This document shows, one piece after another, positions 39,375 to 50,394 of a DNA stretch of 64,000 nucleotides. Under the pieces are notes generated by a model. The model saw only the letters and a program-made list of their open reading frames with translations. It did no database searches and had not been told where the DNA came from. Each line of letters begins with the position of its first letter. The stretch's first letter is position 1. This DNA comes from Rhynchopus sp. YZ270_cl-10 (Eukaryota; Euglenozoa; Diplonemea; Diplonemida; Diplonemidae): the NCBI GenBank assembly GCA_964035575.1, contig OZ037858.1, positions 930,001 through 994,000 on the forward strand, given 5' to 3'. The translations under genes were made by a program, and so were the position numbers.

Positions 39375-42300
39375 ATGGTTGAGCAGCCGAACGCTGCTGT
39401 GGCAGGGGATGTGCCACCCCAGGCACAGGAGACGGAGATGACGCCTGTTGTGGCAAAGGAGGACGAGGCCGACAAGGACACCGCCGTTGTGCCTGTGGAG
39501 GGTGAGGGTGAGGGTGAGGGTGAGGCCGAGGCCGAGGCAGAAGGGGCAAGGCGGTGGTACAACCACGGACAGTCCTACGTCACCTATGAGGAGTTCCGTG
39601 AGACGCCGATGGGTGTGGACATCCTCGGTGGCCCTGAGCCGTTTGACGCGGAGCAGGAGGTGCAGGCGAAGTGGAAGACCCTGCAGACGGAGGAGGTGCA
39701 CAGGAAGCTCGGCGGACACTACGACCTGCAGGAGATGGAGAACTTCGAGAAGCCCTGGAGCAAGATGACGATGTTCGAGAAGATCGAGAGTGCGTCAGTC
39801 TCCGTGATCAAGTTCTGCGCGATCTGGGGAGTGCTGTACCTGTTCATCATCTCCCTCGGGATCATGGGGGACGCCTTCAAGATCCTTGGAGGGCGCTCGT
39901 CCGGAAAGGCCTTCCGTGACAGTGCGCTGCTTGCAAACCCTGTGGCCGGACTTGCGATTGGTATCCTTGCGACTGTGCTGATGCAGTCGTCGTCGACAAC
40001 AACGTCGATTGTGATTTCGATGGCGGCGGCAGACCTGGTGACAATCAAGAACGCTGCGTACCTGATCATGGGGGCAAACATCGGAACCTCTGTGACAAAC
40101 ACGCTGGTGTCGATTGCGCATCTGAACAGCGCGGCAGAGTACAGACGTGCCTTCACCGGAGCTGTCTTCCACGACATGTTCAACTGGCTGACAGTCGGGA
40201 TGTTCCTGCCGCTGGAGGCGTCGTCTGGGTTCCTTGTGGAGCTTGCGACTGCTGCTGTGGACTCCCTTGGGATCTCTGACGACAGCGAGAAGCGTGGCAA
40301 GGTTGAGTTCATCAAGAAGATCACGAAGCCTGCGACAGGAAGGATTGTGTCGACGGACAAGAAGCTCATTGAGAAGATTGCGGCTGCGGAGACAAGCGAG
40401 GAGGTGTCGAAGCTGGAGAAGAAGACCATCATCAAGCAGTCGTCTGGACACGTTCTGCGCGACACGGCGATCACGGACAACGAGGCCGGTGTGCTGCTGC
40501 TGTTTGCCTCGCTGACGATGCTTGCCACGTGCCTGCTGCTCCTTGTGAAGCTGCTGCAGTCTGTGCTGAAGGGCCGTGTGGCTGTGTGGACCCGCTACCT
40601 GCTGAACATTGAGTTCAAGAACCCCATTCTGCGCTCGTGCGGAGGGTTCGACAACTACATCCTGCTGCTCTTCGGAACCGGGTGCACGATTCTTGTGCAG
40701 TCGTCGTCTGTGTTCACGTCGACGCTGACGCCGCTTGTCGGGATTGGTCTGATCCACATTGAGAAGGCTGTGGCCCTGACCCACGGCGCAAACATCGGAA
40801 CCACTGTGACAGGTGTGCTCTCTGCGCTGTCTGGAAGCAACGTGCACAAGGGTATGCGTGTGGCACTCGAGCACGTGTTCTTCAACTGCCTCGGAACGGT
40901 TGTGTGGTTCGTGATCTGGCCGCTGCGTCCTGTGCCGCTGAACATGGCGAAGTTCCTGGGTGGCACGGCAGCAAACCTGCGTTGGTTCCCGATTGCATAC
41001 ATTCTGGCTGGGTTCGTGGGGTTCCCGCTGCTGATCATTGCCCTGTCGATTCCCGGCTGGCAGGTGCTGTGCGGTGTGATGACACCTATTGTGGCCATCT
41101 GCCTTCTCTTCACAACGTGGGTGCTGCTGCGCAGAAACCGTGCGGACCTGCTCCCGCGCAGCATGCCCTTCCTGCGTGCGGACACCCTGTGCGGCTTCCA
41201 GCTCCCGAACTTCATGCTTCTGTGGGGAGGCGACGTCGACCACGATGCCGTGAACGTGCAGGAGCTGCAGGAGAAGGAGGCGCTGCGCAAGGCACGTGAG
41301 GCGGCAACACGCGACTGGGCATACTCCCCGGCAGCGTGGGGGCTGGTGATCATGGCCTTTGTCGGTGCGGTGATCTGCATCCCGACGACGCAGTGGCGCA
41401 GAATCAGGTACGCATCCGAGGACGTTGGGCGTGACGAGATCGGTCTTGGGCTGTGGGAGGTCTGCTCTGGGGCGTACGAGAGCGACCACAAGCTGATGAC
41501 GGCCCCGACGAAGGCGTGCACGTACACCGACCTTGTGCACGACTGTGCGGCAGAGCTGCGCACGACCTGCGAGACGGACAGCACGTGGGCCACAACAGAG
41601 GCACAGACAAAGAGCGAGAAGCTTGCCTACGAGCGTGCCTTCCTTGCGTGCTCGGAGCTGGGATGCCGTGCGCTTGCCTGGGAGAACGCATGCAAGGAGA
41701 TGGGCTCTGTGTGCAAGGGGGCGTACCACGCGGACTGGTGCAGCGCTGTGCTTGACGAGTACACGTTCTTCCACCAGGTGAACCAGGACGACAACGGGGT
41801 GGTGCTGCACTACGGGGAGGCGACGGACGGAGTGGTTGTGCCGGACGTTCTCTCCCACCAGAGCGGGTTCTACAGCGAAGCACCGGAGGAGGAGGATGAC
41901 GAGGCAAGCACGAACTCCTTCACCGTGCTGTCGACAGCGAACGCGGCCCTTGGGGACTCTGTGATTCCGTCCCTGGCTGGGCTTGCGTACGACGTTGAGA
42001 CAGGGTTCGTGCACGCTGTGTCGAGCCGTGGATGCAACTCGAACAACTCGTTCTCGGCACAGCACCTGACGCTGGCGCTGGACCACTCGTTCACGTCCGA
42101 GGTGACGACGAAGACTGTGGGCGTGAGGGCGACGACCGACATTGGTGTGGACTCGCCGAACGCAGCAGGCCAGGGCTTTGCGCTCTCGAACGTGTGCACC
42201 GGCACTGCGGAGGTCCCGACAACGACGACGGTGGACGGGTACGCCATGGGGGACATGGACATCCTGAACCGCACTGGGGGTGTGTTCATCGGTGCTGAGC

Positions 42301-43688
42301 AGTACGGGCCGAAGGTGGTTGTGTGGAACGCGGCGGGTGTGCTGGCGACCTACGTGCCGGCGAACCTGGCCGCAGACGGCACCTACAGCAACGCGTCCGG
42401 GACTGTGTTTGGGGTGCTCCCGGACATCTTCTCGCAGCGTGGCGCTGGGCGTGGGCTGAAGACCCTTGCGGTGAACGGGGACAAGACGCTTGTGGTTGTG
42501 TGCATGGCGTCGGCCCTGACGCACGACAACACGACGCTGGCGAGCTCGCGTGTGACACGTTGCGCAATGCTGAACGTGACCTACGGCTACGACAAGCCTG
42601 CCCTTGAGTTCCAGAAGGTGGTGGTGCTGCAGGACGCCGGGGCTGACCAGGCGACTGTGCAGCTCACCGGGGCGACCTGGACGTCGGACATGAAGGTGCT
42701 GTTCCTGGAGAAGCGTGGTGAGGCGGAGAACGCAACGGCGCGTGTGGTTGAGGTTGACTTCACGAAGGGAACGGACATTGCGCAGAACGGAACCTACAAC
42801 GACATGACCACGGGGACGAACGGCCACGCAGCGGGGCTTGCGAACCTGGAGGAGAAGGTTGTCGGCACGGACGGACTGCCCTCGGTCGCGACGCTGCGCA
42901 CGCTGTTTGAGATGGAGGTGTACCCGGCGCCGATGAAGCTCCTGCAGACAGTCCCGTCGGACTTCCCTGCATCCAGCCTTGCGGGTCTTGTGGCCGTGAA
43001 CGACTTCACCCTTGTGATGTCGGAGGAGGGCGCCGACACGATGAAGGTGTGGGTGCTGCAGGTGGAGTACGACGTGGACCTGTCCCTGGACCGCGAGTCC
43101 CTCCCGTCGACGTCTGTGTCGAAGTTTGTGAAGGGCGACAAGTGCCGCGACATCTCGGAGGTGTGCCCGGTGGGCGGCCTTGAGGGGGACATGGAGGCCA
43201 TTGGCGGGCTCACAATCACAGGCACCCTGTTCCTCGGGATTGGGATGGTGATGATCACAACGTACTCGCTCTGGACTGACAGCGCTGTGTTCGGGAAGCT
43301 GCTGATCCCGTCTGGCGCAGTCCTGACGCTGGCCTGGGTGCTGCTCCTGGCCGCCTGGACCCATGTGATGGCCCTCAGCGAGAACGAGTACGGATGCTAC
43401 TTCCAGGACGAGGCCATGCGCGGCGGGATGGTGCTGACTGTCGGGAAGTTGAAGTACCTCACCATGGCGTCCTACTCGTGGGCCTTCTGCATCTACGCCT
43501 GGGGTCTCCTCACCATCTCCATCATTGTCATCTGGGCCCACGTCGTCTCCCGTTGTGTCAACCCCGAGGCCCACAACAAGGCACCTGTCGACAAGGAGGC
43601 TGAGGCAGGTGCTGATGCCAACAAGGGCGATAACGAGAAGGACCCCAGTCAGGATACCGCGAAGCAGGGTGCTCCTGTGAAGCTCTGA
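39375..43688 (+). CDS. SLC34-like Na+/Pi cotransporter with phytase-like ectodomain, copy 5
   Basis: 1437 residues. The N-terminus is that of copies 2-4 and it carries Met-Phe at 133-134. After APVD the C-terminal tail is diverged (KEAEAGADANKGDNEKD..., ending KQGAPVKL), and the 3' flank is unlike the internal spacers. This marks the original right end of the array, while copy 1 marks the left end. Confidence 0.85.
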   Translation: MVEQPNAAVAGDVPPQAQETEMTPVVAKEDEADKDTAVVPVEGEGEGEGEAEAEAEGARRWYNHGQSYVTYEEFRETPMGVDILGGPEPFDAEQEVQAKWKTLQTEEVHRKLGGHYDLQEMENFEKPWSKMTMFEKIESASVSVIKFCAIWGVLYLFIISLGIMGDAFKILGGRSSGKAFRDSALLANPVAGLAIGILATVLMQSSSTTTSIVISMAAADLVTIKNAAYLIMGANIGTSVTNTLVSIAHLNSAAEYRRAFTGAVFHDMFNWLTVGMFLPLEASSGFLVELATAAVDSLGISDDSEKRGKVEFIKKITKPATGRIVSTDKKLIEKIAAAETSEEVSKLEKKTIIKQSSGHVLRDTAITDNEAGVLLLFASLTMLATCLLLLVKLLQSVLKGRVAVWTRYLLNIEFKNPILRSCGGFDNYILLLFGTGCTILVQSSSVFTSTLTPLVGIGLIHIEKAVALTHGANIGTTVTGVLSALSGSNVHKGMRVALEHVFFNCLGTVVWFVIWPLRPVPLNMAKFLGGTAANLRWFPIAYILAGFVGFPLLIIALSIPGWQVLCGVMTPIVAICLLFTTWVLLRRNRADLLPRSMPFLRADTLCGFQLPNFMLLWGGDVDHDAVNVQELQEKEALRKAREAATRDWAYSPAAWGLVIMAFVGAVICIPTTQWRRIRYASEDVGRDEIGLGLWEVCSGAYESDHKLMTAPTKACTYTDLVHDCAAELRTTCETDSTWATTEAQTKSEKLAYERAFLACSELGCRALAWENACKEMGSVCKGAYHADWCSAVLDEYTFFHQVNQDDNGVVLHYGEATDGVVVPDVLSHQSGFYSEAPEEEDDEASTNSFTVLSTANAALGDSVIPSLAGLAYDVETGFVHAVSSRGCNSNNSFSAQHLTLALDHSFTSEVTTKTVGVRATTDIGVDSPNAAGQGFALSNVCTGTAEVPTTTTVDGYAMGDMDILNRTGGVFIGAEQYGPKVVVWNAAGVLATYVPANLAADGTYSNASGTVFGVLPDIFSQRGAGRGLKTLAVNGDKTLVVVCMASALTHDNTTLASSRVTRCAMLNVTYGYDKPALEFQKVVVLQDAGADQATVQLTGATWTSDMKVLFLEKRGEAENATARVVEVDFTKGTDIAQNGTYNDMTTGTNGHAAGLANLEEKVVGTDGLPSVATLRTLFEMEVYPAPMKLLQTVPSDFPASSLAGLVAVNDFTLVMSEEGADTMKVWVLQVEYDVDLSLDRESLPSTSVSKFVKGDKCRDISEVCPVGGLEGDMEAIGGLTITGTLFLGIGMVMITTYSLWTDSAVFGKLLIPSGAVLTLAWVLLLAAWTHVMALSENEYGCYFQDEAMRGGMVLTVGKLKYLTMASYSWAFCIYAWGLLTISIIVIWAHVVSRCVNPEAHNKAPVDKEAEAGADANKGDNEKDPSQDTAKQGAPVKL

Positions 43689-44639
43689 TCGTTGGTTTAT
43701 GTGATTAATGTTATTCGTTTATTGTGATTATTACAACACGTTTTGTTATTACTGATTGTTTTTCTTTTTTATGCGCCATTAATTAGCACGCCAACCTAAA
43801 TCGATGCGTCTCATCCCTGAAGCTATGGGGATAGATGCTCTTTATTGTTTGGCATTTGAGTGTTGATATTGCAGCGATCCTGAAAGTTTTATTTTGCTTA
43901 ATCACGGCTCTATTGTCCTATATGACTTTAGTTTTATGTCACATTATTTTCTGTTAGTTACCCGAGACTGGTCAGGTGGTATGGTCTCTCAGTTTATCCT
44001 TTTGTTTTGCTTATCACACTTTTTCTTAACCCCTTCGTGGGGCTTTTTCACACACAAATCGAACTAATCTTAACACCTCTAAGAAAAAGGACCCCAATCT
44101 TGAGTCTGCGAATACCCAGTTCTTCCCGCGTTTATTTACGGTGCTTCGTATCGAATGTGACGTAATAAAGGAATGCAGGAAAACAGGGACTCGTTTGCAC
44201 TGGGGCCTTGCTATCGGATTCTGTTTCAGGATCGCACTTTGAATGGAAATAATGCTTTTTTCCATCCCCTTTCTAGTTGTTTTACCCCGGTTTCCCTTTG
44301 CTTATTTTTTATTCAGACACGAATAGTGCATGTGTGGCCCACCAAGAGACGTTAACCCGCAGACCAGAACCATTCATTGCTTCGCAAAGCGAGTCTCGGG
44401 TCTCATCATAACATTCCTGTCTGTTCTGTTCAGTGAAAAGCCGTGTAAGCACATCGCTTGGTGTGTCCGCGCGGGTTTCTACCTTTTTTTCGTTTTTTTT
44501 TGTTTTGTTGTGCTCCATATTTGTGTTTTTGCTGTTTTGTTTTTTGGGCACTTTGAAAAGGAAACATCGTTGTATTGTTGACTGCACCACACCCAATACC
44601 CCACACCCCGCAACACCACACCACTCCAGAACGTACACA
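43689..44639. other. Spacer after the transporter array
   Basis: No gene supported. It holds a CCCC-TTCGT-GGGG hairpin at 44030-44042 followed by CTTTTT, and a small TCGC/GCGA hairpin near 44387. The C/A-rich leader CACCACACCCAATACCCCAC precedes CCACTCCAG ending at 44629, a likely acceptor 10 nt before the next ATG. Confidence 0.5.
44030..44048 (+). terminator. UUCG-type GC hairpin with T-run
   Basis: CCCC, TTCGT, GGGG, then CTTTTT. It is shaped like an intrinsic terminator, 340 nt after the last array gene. Its function in a eukaryote is unknown. Confidence 0.3.
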
Positions 44640-47600
44640 ATGCCCAAGAGAAAGGCTGTGAGCATAGCGGTGGATGACTCTGTCCCATATATCTTCGAAA
44701 TCCTCGACTCGCTTCCCGAGGATGACCATGAGTTGAACAGTGTTGTTGTGGTGTTCCGCTCTGGCGCAGACCTGCATTTGCAGCCCGAGAAGCTTCACAC
44801 CCTGGCAGCCTCGCTCGACACGCTGCGTGAGGTGCCCATGGATGCTGATTCCCTTGACGCCATGTTCGACGCTCTCCTCAACCTGAGTGCAGAAGGCACC
44901 GCACAGCTCCAGGTGCACCAAAACGTGGGCCTGCTTTGCACCCTGCTGTACGGTCTGCTCGACGCACCCAAGCATGTTGCACTGCGTGCAGGGAAGGTCT
45001 ACCTGTCCCTGCTCATGACGTTCAACGCTAATGCGTCGCTGATCATCAACAGCTATTTTGTGCGGCGTCTGTTCGGGATCTCGTCGCAGTTCTTTGCAGG
45101 AAGCAACGGGGCAGCTGCAGCGCTGTTGACGCAGGAAGAAGGCAGCACGCAGAACCAGAGTCAGGTGCTGCTCACACCCGAGGTGACGGCGTCGCAATTT
45201 CAGTTTGTGAATGCGTCGCAGAAGCCGAAGCGGGAGAAGAAGCGCAAGCTTGCGAAGAAGGACGACATGCCCGACAACTACCAAGAAGTGTACGAGCTCA
45301 TCCTGCACATCGTGGGCCTCTTCCAGCAGGGCAACCTCCTCAGGTGTCTTGATGCAGAGCTCTCCCCTGTTGTCGTCGAGACGCTGGTCACCCTCCCGTG
45401 CAAGGAGATGTGCGGGCCGCTCAAGGGGTCCGTGAGCCACCCGTCTCCGCTGCTGACGTCGTGCTTTGCAGTGCTGAAGAGCGTCATGAAGGACAATATG
45501 CAGTTCTGCATCTTCGAGGCCGAGGGTGAGGACGAAGATCCCGATGCCAGCTGCGAGCGTAATGTGGACGGGCAGCAGCTCGTGCTCCCACAGTTGCTGC
45601 CGTTCCTGCACCTGAGCCTGCACTACGTGCACTCCTCTGTGAGGATGAGCGATGCAAATGCAATGCAAAAGGCTGCCCTGGATCTCATCATGAGCAGCAA
45701 CGTCACGGTTCCGAATCTTTTGCTTTTGTTCAAAGTGTTCATGTTCAGTGCGGAGAGACACCCACGTAACGACCCTATCGCCGCCGCAAGCAAGGCAGGT
45801 GTAGCAATCCTCACCGCAATCGGCAAACAGAAGGACGCAGCAGGTGCACAGCAGCAGGCGGTCAACTACCTCTTTGAGATCTCCGGCAGCGACAAGGTCT
45901 TCCACAGAGTCTTCGCGACGGAGGTTGCGTACGCGTTGCTGCGCGATGCTGACGCACTGAAGGCTTTTGGTGTGGACGGCACGCAAGGCGTGGTGGCGAC
46001 GACTTTCAAAGCAGTCTCGGACATTGCCCCCAGTGTGCGCATGCGTGCCATCACAAAGGTGTCGCGCATCATGCAAGCCATCGGTGACGAGAACTGTCCA
46101 GCACGTTCCACCATCTCGACGTACATGACGCGCCTGAGGACAAAGCCGTTGGACCCCCAGTTAGCACCACCGACACAGCCGCAGCAGCAACCGCAGAGCT
46201 CCAACACCACCCCCACACCTGCCGAGCCTGCTTCTGCCACATCTGGGCTTGCTTCAAACATTAGTATCTCCCCTGGGCTTGCCACCATTCCTTGCTCAGA
46301 ACTTGACTACTTGGTTGCTTCTGTCATTGCACGTGCGCGTGAGGACAAGGCGTTGGTCAGGAAAGCTGCAGTGGACTTGTTGCTGCAGTTCTTTGAGCAC
46401 AAAATTGCTGATGCGACGTCGATTCTGCTGTCGACGTTTGTGGAGCTGATGGACGTGAAGCTTGAGTCGTCTGTGCTTGTGAGGAGGGAAGCTGTGTTGT
46501 GTGCGTGGAAGGTTGTCGTGCACGCGACGGACGTGAAGGTGCGCAGCAGGATGCTTGCCGCCATCCTGGACAAGTCGACGCTTGAGGGCGAGGACTACGT
46601 GATCAAGACCATGCTGCAGGCTGTACAGAGTCTTGTCATCCACCCCCTCACTGGTGAGGAGGCGCCCCTCAGTGCCGAGGAGGTGTGGGAGATCACGGCG
46701 AACTTCACAGATGCGCAGCTGTCCTCCTTGGGGAAGCTCTGCTGCAAGCTTCTTGAGGACGGGGAGGTGAACGCATCTATTGTGGCGTCCCTGCTGGAGA
46801 GAATCAACAAATCCCCTGGGTGTCGTGATGCGTGGGCGATGCTGCCTGTCTTTGCGAAGAAGTTCAAGAAGAAGATTGATGCGCAGATCATCATGAAGTG
46901 CTTCCGCACCCTCAACGAGGGCTTCTACAGGACAAAGAGTGGCAACTCGCGCGACCACTCTGTGCTCAACTCTGTGACGTCGCTGCTCCCTGGCATCGAC
47001 CTCTCTGTGGAGGAGAGGCAGGAGGTGGTGGCCTCGCTGGAGGGTCTGGTGCTGTCTCTACGTTGCCACCTGAACCTGCTCAACGGTGTCATCACGTGCT
47101 ACAGCAAGCTGGTCGAGAAGAGCAAGGCACTGCGCATGACGTCTATGTTCAACCAGTTCTGCAGCACTGCTCTGTACCATGAGTTCACTGCAACAGACAC
47201 CCACCAGCCCGTTGGGCAGCTCCCAAGCGAGGTGCGTGCGGTGGGGTATGACTGCATCCGCAGAGCAGACATCCCAGCAGCACTGTGCAGCTTGGGGTCG
47301 CTTCTGACGACAGACGTCTACATGACAAGCAAGTGCCCTGACTCAGACGGTGGCAAGCTCGACCTCACCAGCCTTGCCGGTCTGGTCTCTGCTGCCTGCA
47401 GTACGTCCGACTCAGCGAAGGCGCTTTCTGACGCAGTGGTGGTGCAGTCGTACATCTTCATGATCAGGCTCTGTTTGTCCGGCAAGACGTGGTGCACGAA
47501 GGGTGTCCCCATCCTCCTGAACGGCCTCTCGTCGCCTCGCATCGCTGTGAAGACGACCTGCCTGAACGGCCTGTCGGACCTCTCGCTGAAGTACCCTGGC

Positions 47601-48924
47601 ACCGTCGACAGATACCTCCCCAACATGTCGGCTCTGCTCAACGATGCAGACGTGCGGGTGCGACTCACCACAGCCACCCTCCTCAGCCAGCTCCTTGGGG
47701 AGAGCTACCTCAAGCTGCGCCCGTTTTTGTTCTTTGAGATGCTCTCGCTGGTGGCAGACCCGTCTGCCGCTGTGGCGGCCTTTGCACGCTACTCCGTGCT
47801 GAAGGTGATGCTCCCGAAGGACCAGTTCCTGATTACGAACAACATTAAGGAGACGTTCTTTGTGTTCAACAACTACCAGGGACACTCGAAGTTCAACAAA
47901 CTGCCAACACCGATCCTGAAGCTCTGTGGGGACAACCATCGCTTCAGCCGTGTACAGCTGATCCGCTTCCTGGTGGCACAGGTGAAGAACGAACGCGACA
48001 TCCTACGCATCCACGAACAGCTCAACGATGTCCTGGAGATGTGCACCGAAGAAGGGGGTGTGGGGGGGACGAAGCTGAACCTCCTGCACACAGAGGGGAT
48101 GAACGTCTTCCAGGACTGCATTCAGGTTCTGCTCTCTGCGGAGCTGAACCTGTCGGCACGCACGCTTGAGTCCACTGCGAAGGACGGCAAGGAGACCACG
48201 GACCTGGAGGAGGAGGAGGCTGAGATGCGCATGCGGAAGAGCCTGTGGGCGTCTGCCGTCAAGACGCGTGTCAGGGACGTTGTGTGCCCGGTGCTGTGTG
48301 CGGTGTCTGCACGTCTGCGTTCGCTGCGCTCGCCACTGCAGAGAGACCTCGTGCACTATGCAGCGTACATCTGCCAGGACTACGAGAAGGAGCTCAACCT
48401 CTTCATCGCAGACGAGCAGCTCCAAAAAGACGTCATCTCCACACTCGAGGAGACACGCCGCGTGCGTGGCAAGAAGCTCGGTATGAGCGTAAAGGAGTCC
48501 ATGGACGTCGACGGTGCTCCTGCCCTGCCCCCCTCCACCCCATGCAAAGACTCGCTCTCGCGGGCAGGGTCCGAGGCCACACCGCACACACCATCTGCAA
48601 GAAGGAGGATTTCCGTTTCAAGGTATAAAAATGTCCGTTTTGAACTCGAACACCGTTGCATTCAAAAGGGTGGTTAACACCGGCGTTTTTGAAAGCTCTG
48701 TGGGGCTTAGATTCATTTTAACTTAATGTCTGCAACACAGCTGATGCTGATAATGATTGTAATCGAGGTGACTAAGCACGCAGGGCTTAGGTTCATCTTA
48801 TAAACTTTTTCTTACTTTTAAAACCACCACACACAGACCCTCGGTGACACCCACTCCTGGGAGGCAAAACAGCGAGAGACGGCAGCCCAGCGAACGTAGA
48901 CAGAGGTCCGAAATGTCAGCATGA
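44640..48924 (+). CDS. NCAPD3: Condensin-2 complex subunit D3 (CAP-D3)
   Basis: HEAT-repeat subunit of condensin II, which with SMC2/SMC4 compacts chromosomes in the nucleus. The start at 44640 (MPKRKAVSIAVDDSVPYIFEI) follows an acceptor-like CAG by 10 nt. The diagnostic region is near residues 1005-1080: LPNMSALLNDADVRVRLTTA, then SYLKLRPFLFFEMLSLVADP, VMLPKDQFLI and ETFFVFNNYQGHSKFNKL, matching the CAP-D3 pattern rather than CAP-D2. Exon 1 is 44640-48622. I predict a 214-nt intron (GTATAA...CACACACAG) and a last exon 48837-48924 adding a basic tail (RPSVTPTPGRQNSERRQ..., ending EMSA), 1356 residues in total. Without splicing the frame stops at 48677 (1345 residues). The GC-rich, Arg/Ser-rich second exon and the hairpin element before its acceptor support splicing. 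Confidence 0.82.
48775..48815 (+). repeat. Hairpin element inside the CAP-D3 intron
   Basis: GGTGACTAAGC, loop ACGCAGG, GCTTAGGTTCATC, then TTATAAACTTTTTCTTAC. It ends about 25-40 nt before the predicted acceptor at 48836. Confidence 0.7.
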
Positions 48925-49399
48925 GATAGTGATAGCGTGAGTGGAATACAAAAAAAAAGCTTTCCCCCAAAGTTGGCAAACCTCGGTGATTGTATCTGCA
49001 ACACTACGGGGATGATTGTTCGTGATTGAATCTCATCACTCCCCTATTGCAAGGTGGCTCCTTCATCTCACAAACTTTGGGATGGCTTTGGATGGGTCAG
49101 TCGGAGGTGGCTGCGTCAATAACTACCATTTTTTTTTTGTCCCATTATTAGATTAGATACCCTATATGGGAACATAACATGGTGCATGGCTTTCGAAAGG
49201 AAAAAATGCAGTCCACGTGTGCGTGCAACGGCCTACGCTGGGGGGGAAAAATTGTGAACATTAAATTGCGCAAATTTTGTGCAAGTGAGAGAAAAAAAAT
49301 GCCCCTGTTTTCGTCCGTAGAGACGTTAGCGTATTTAGCTTTGTAAGATGTGGTGTATCAGTGGGGTACTGCTTTTCACGTATTATTCTTGCTTTTTTT

Positions 49400-49445
49400 A
49401 GATGTGTATGCGTGATGCATATTTATCTTTCAACTTTTTTTTAAC
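49400..49445 (+). repeat. Hairpin element, AGATGTGTATGC type
   Basis: AGATGTGTATGC pairs with GCATATTTATCT around GTGAT; the tail is TTCAACTTTTTTTTAAC. Confidence 0.6.
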
Positions 49446-50230
49446 TTTCTTTATTGTAGATATTCACCCTTAGAATGCATTATTTTGAAAAACCCCGTCA
49501 GGTACAAAACTTTCTAGAAAAATAAAAGAGTGAAGACTGTCAAAGATGGCAGCGACACTAAACCAGATTATTTCCAAAAATAAATAAATCAGTCCTATTC
49601 GTGGTCATTTACCCCCCCCCCCCCCCCCCTTTGGGTCGGTGAACCGGAAATTTTGGAAATAAGGGGGTAAAATAAGGGGGGGGGGGTAAATGAGGGGGTA
49701 AGGGGGGGGGGGGTAAATTACCATGTTATGGGTTAGGTCATGTTTTTGGGTGGGAAGGGGGGACTTTTTCATACACGGTGGGGTAAAATTTTGCACAACA
49801 CAGTGTGACGACACATGCTCTCATGACAAATGTGTCATCTGAAAAAAATTCCTCACTTCCTTGCGACATCGCAAGCAGTCATGCATCATGGATCCACATC
49901 ATCCACATCATCTTTCTGCCCGTGCCTGAACCATGACTGGTCAGGGATCACGGTGTTGCCTCAGATTCCGTGAGGTGTCCCAAACGTATCGCCCACGCAG
50001 CACAAACGTACCCACCTGCACCCATCTACCTGCACACGTGATGTAAAACAGGGTGGAAGATTATTTGCACTTTACCCCTTTCCTCATTTCGAGCTTGTCT
50101 CCAGCTTCAAATCAGACGAGTCCTACAGTCTCCGGATGTACGACCCGCTGAACACATCAGCCCCTCCCAGCAAACCATAAAACAAAACAGGTATGCGCTG
50201 CACTAAGTGAAACTATTACCCCATAATTAC

Positions 50231-50319
50231 ACGCCAGGTGGTGTTTTGCCACTCGTTCCCTGAACCCCCTCGCTTCGCTCGTGGGTTTAGGTCACTCGTG
50301 ACAAAACACCACCTGGCGT
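50231..50319. repeat. 89-nt imperfect palindrome
   Basis: ACGCCAGGTGGTGTTTTG (50231 on) pairs with CAAAACACCACCTGGCGT (ending 50319). An inner CCTGAACCC/GGGTTTAGG stem makes a second arm, so a cruciform or long RNA hairpin could form. Confidence 0.75.
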
Positions 50320-50350
50320 GTTGCGGCGATAATTACCCAAAAATTACCTG

Positions 50351-50394
50351 GTGGCTGGTACTTTACCCCCCCAGGGGGGTAAAGTACCAGCCAC
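50351..50394. repeat. 44-nt perfect palindrome
   Basis: Twenty-one bases starting GTGGCTGGTACTTTACC pair exactly with the following arm around a 2-nt CA spacer. Such a short spacer would make DNA cruciforms and replication slippage likely. Confidence 0.85.

Larger units (their letters stand above)
17654..43688 (+). repeat. Five-copy tandem gene array, 5.4-kb units
   Basis: Gene starts at 17654, 23067, 28507, 33941 and 39375 give spacings of 5413, 5440, 5434 and 5434 bp. The predicted proteins are identical over almost their full length, and the four internal spacers of 1132 bp also look nearly identical. Differences I can see are the N-terminus of copy 1, the C-terminus of copy 5, the Gly-Glu repeat length, two residues at 133-134 in copies 4 and 5, and a single base near 33456. 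This indicates recent amplification or strong homogenisation. Confidence 0.95.

Noticed and set aside
44433-44639. N-terminal extension of CAP-D3
   Set aside because: It has no ATG start and a Phe/Val-rich product over T-runs. The ATG at 44640 begins a normal sequence right after CCACTCCAG.
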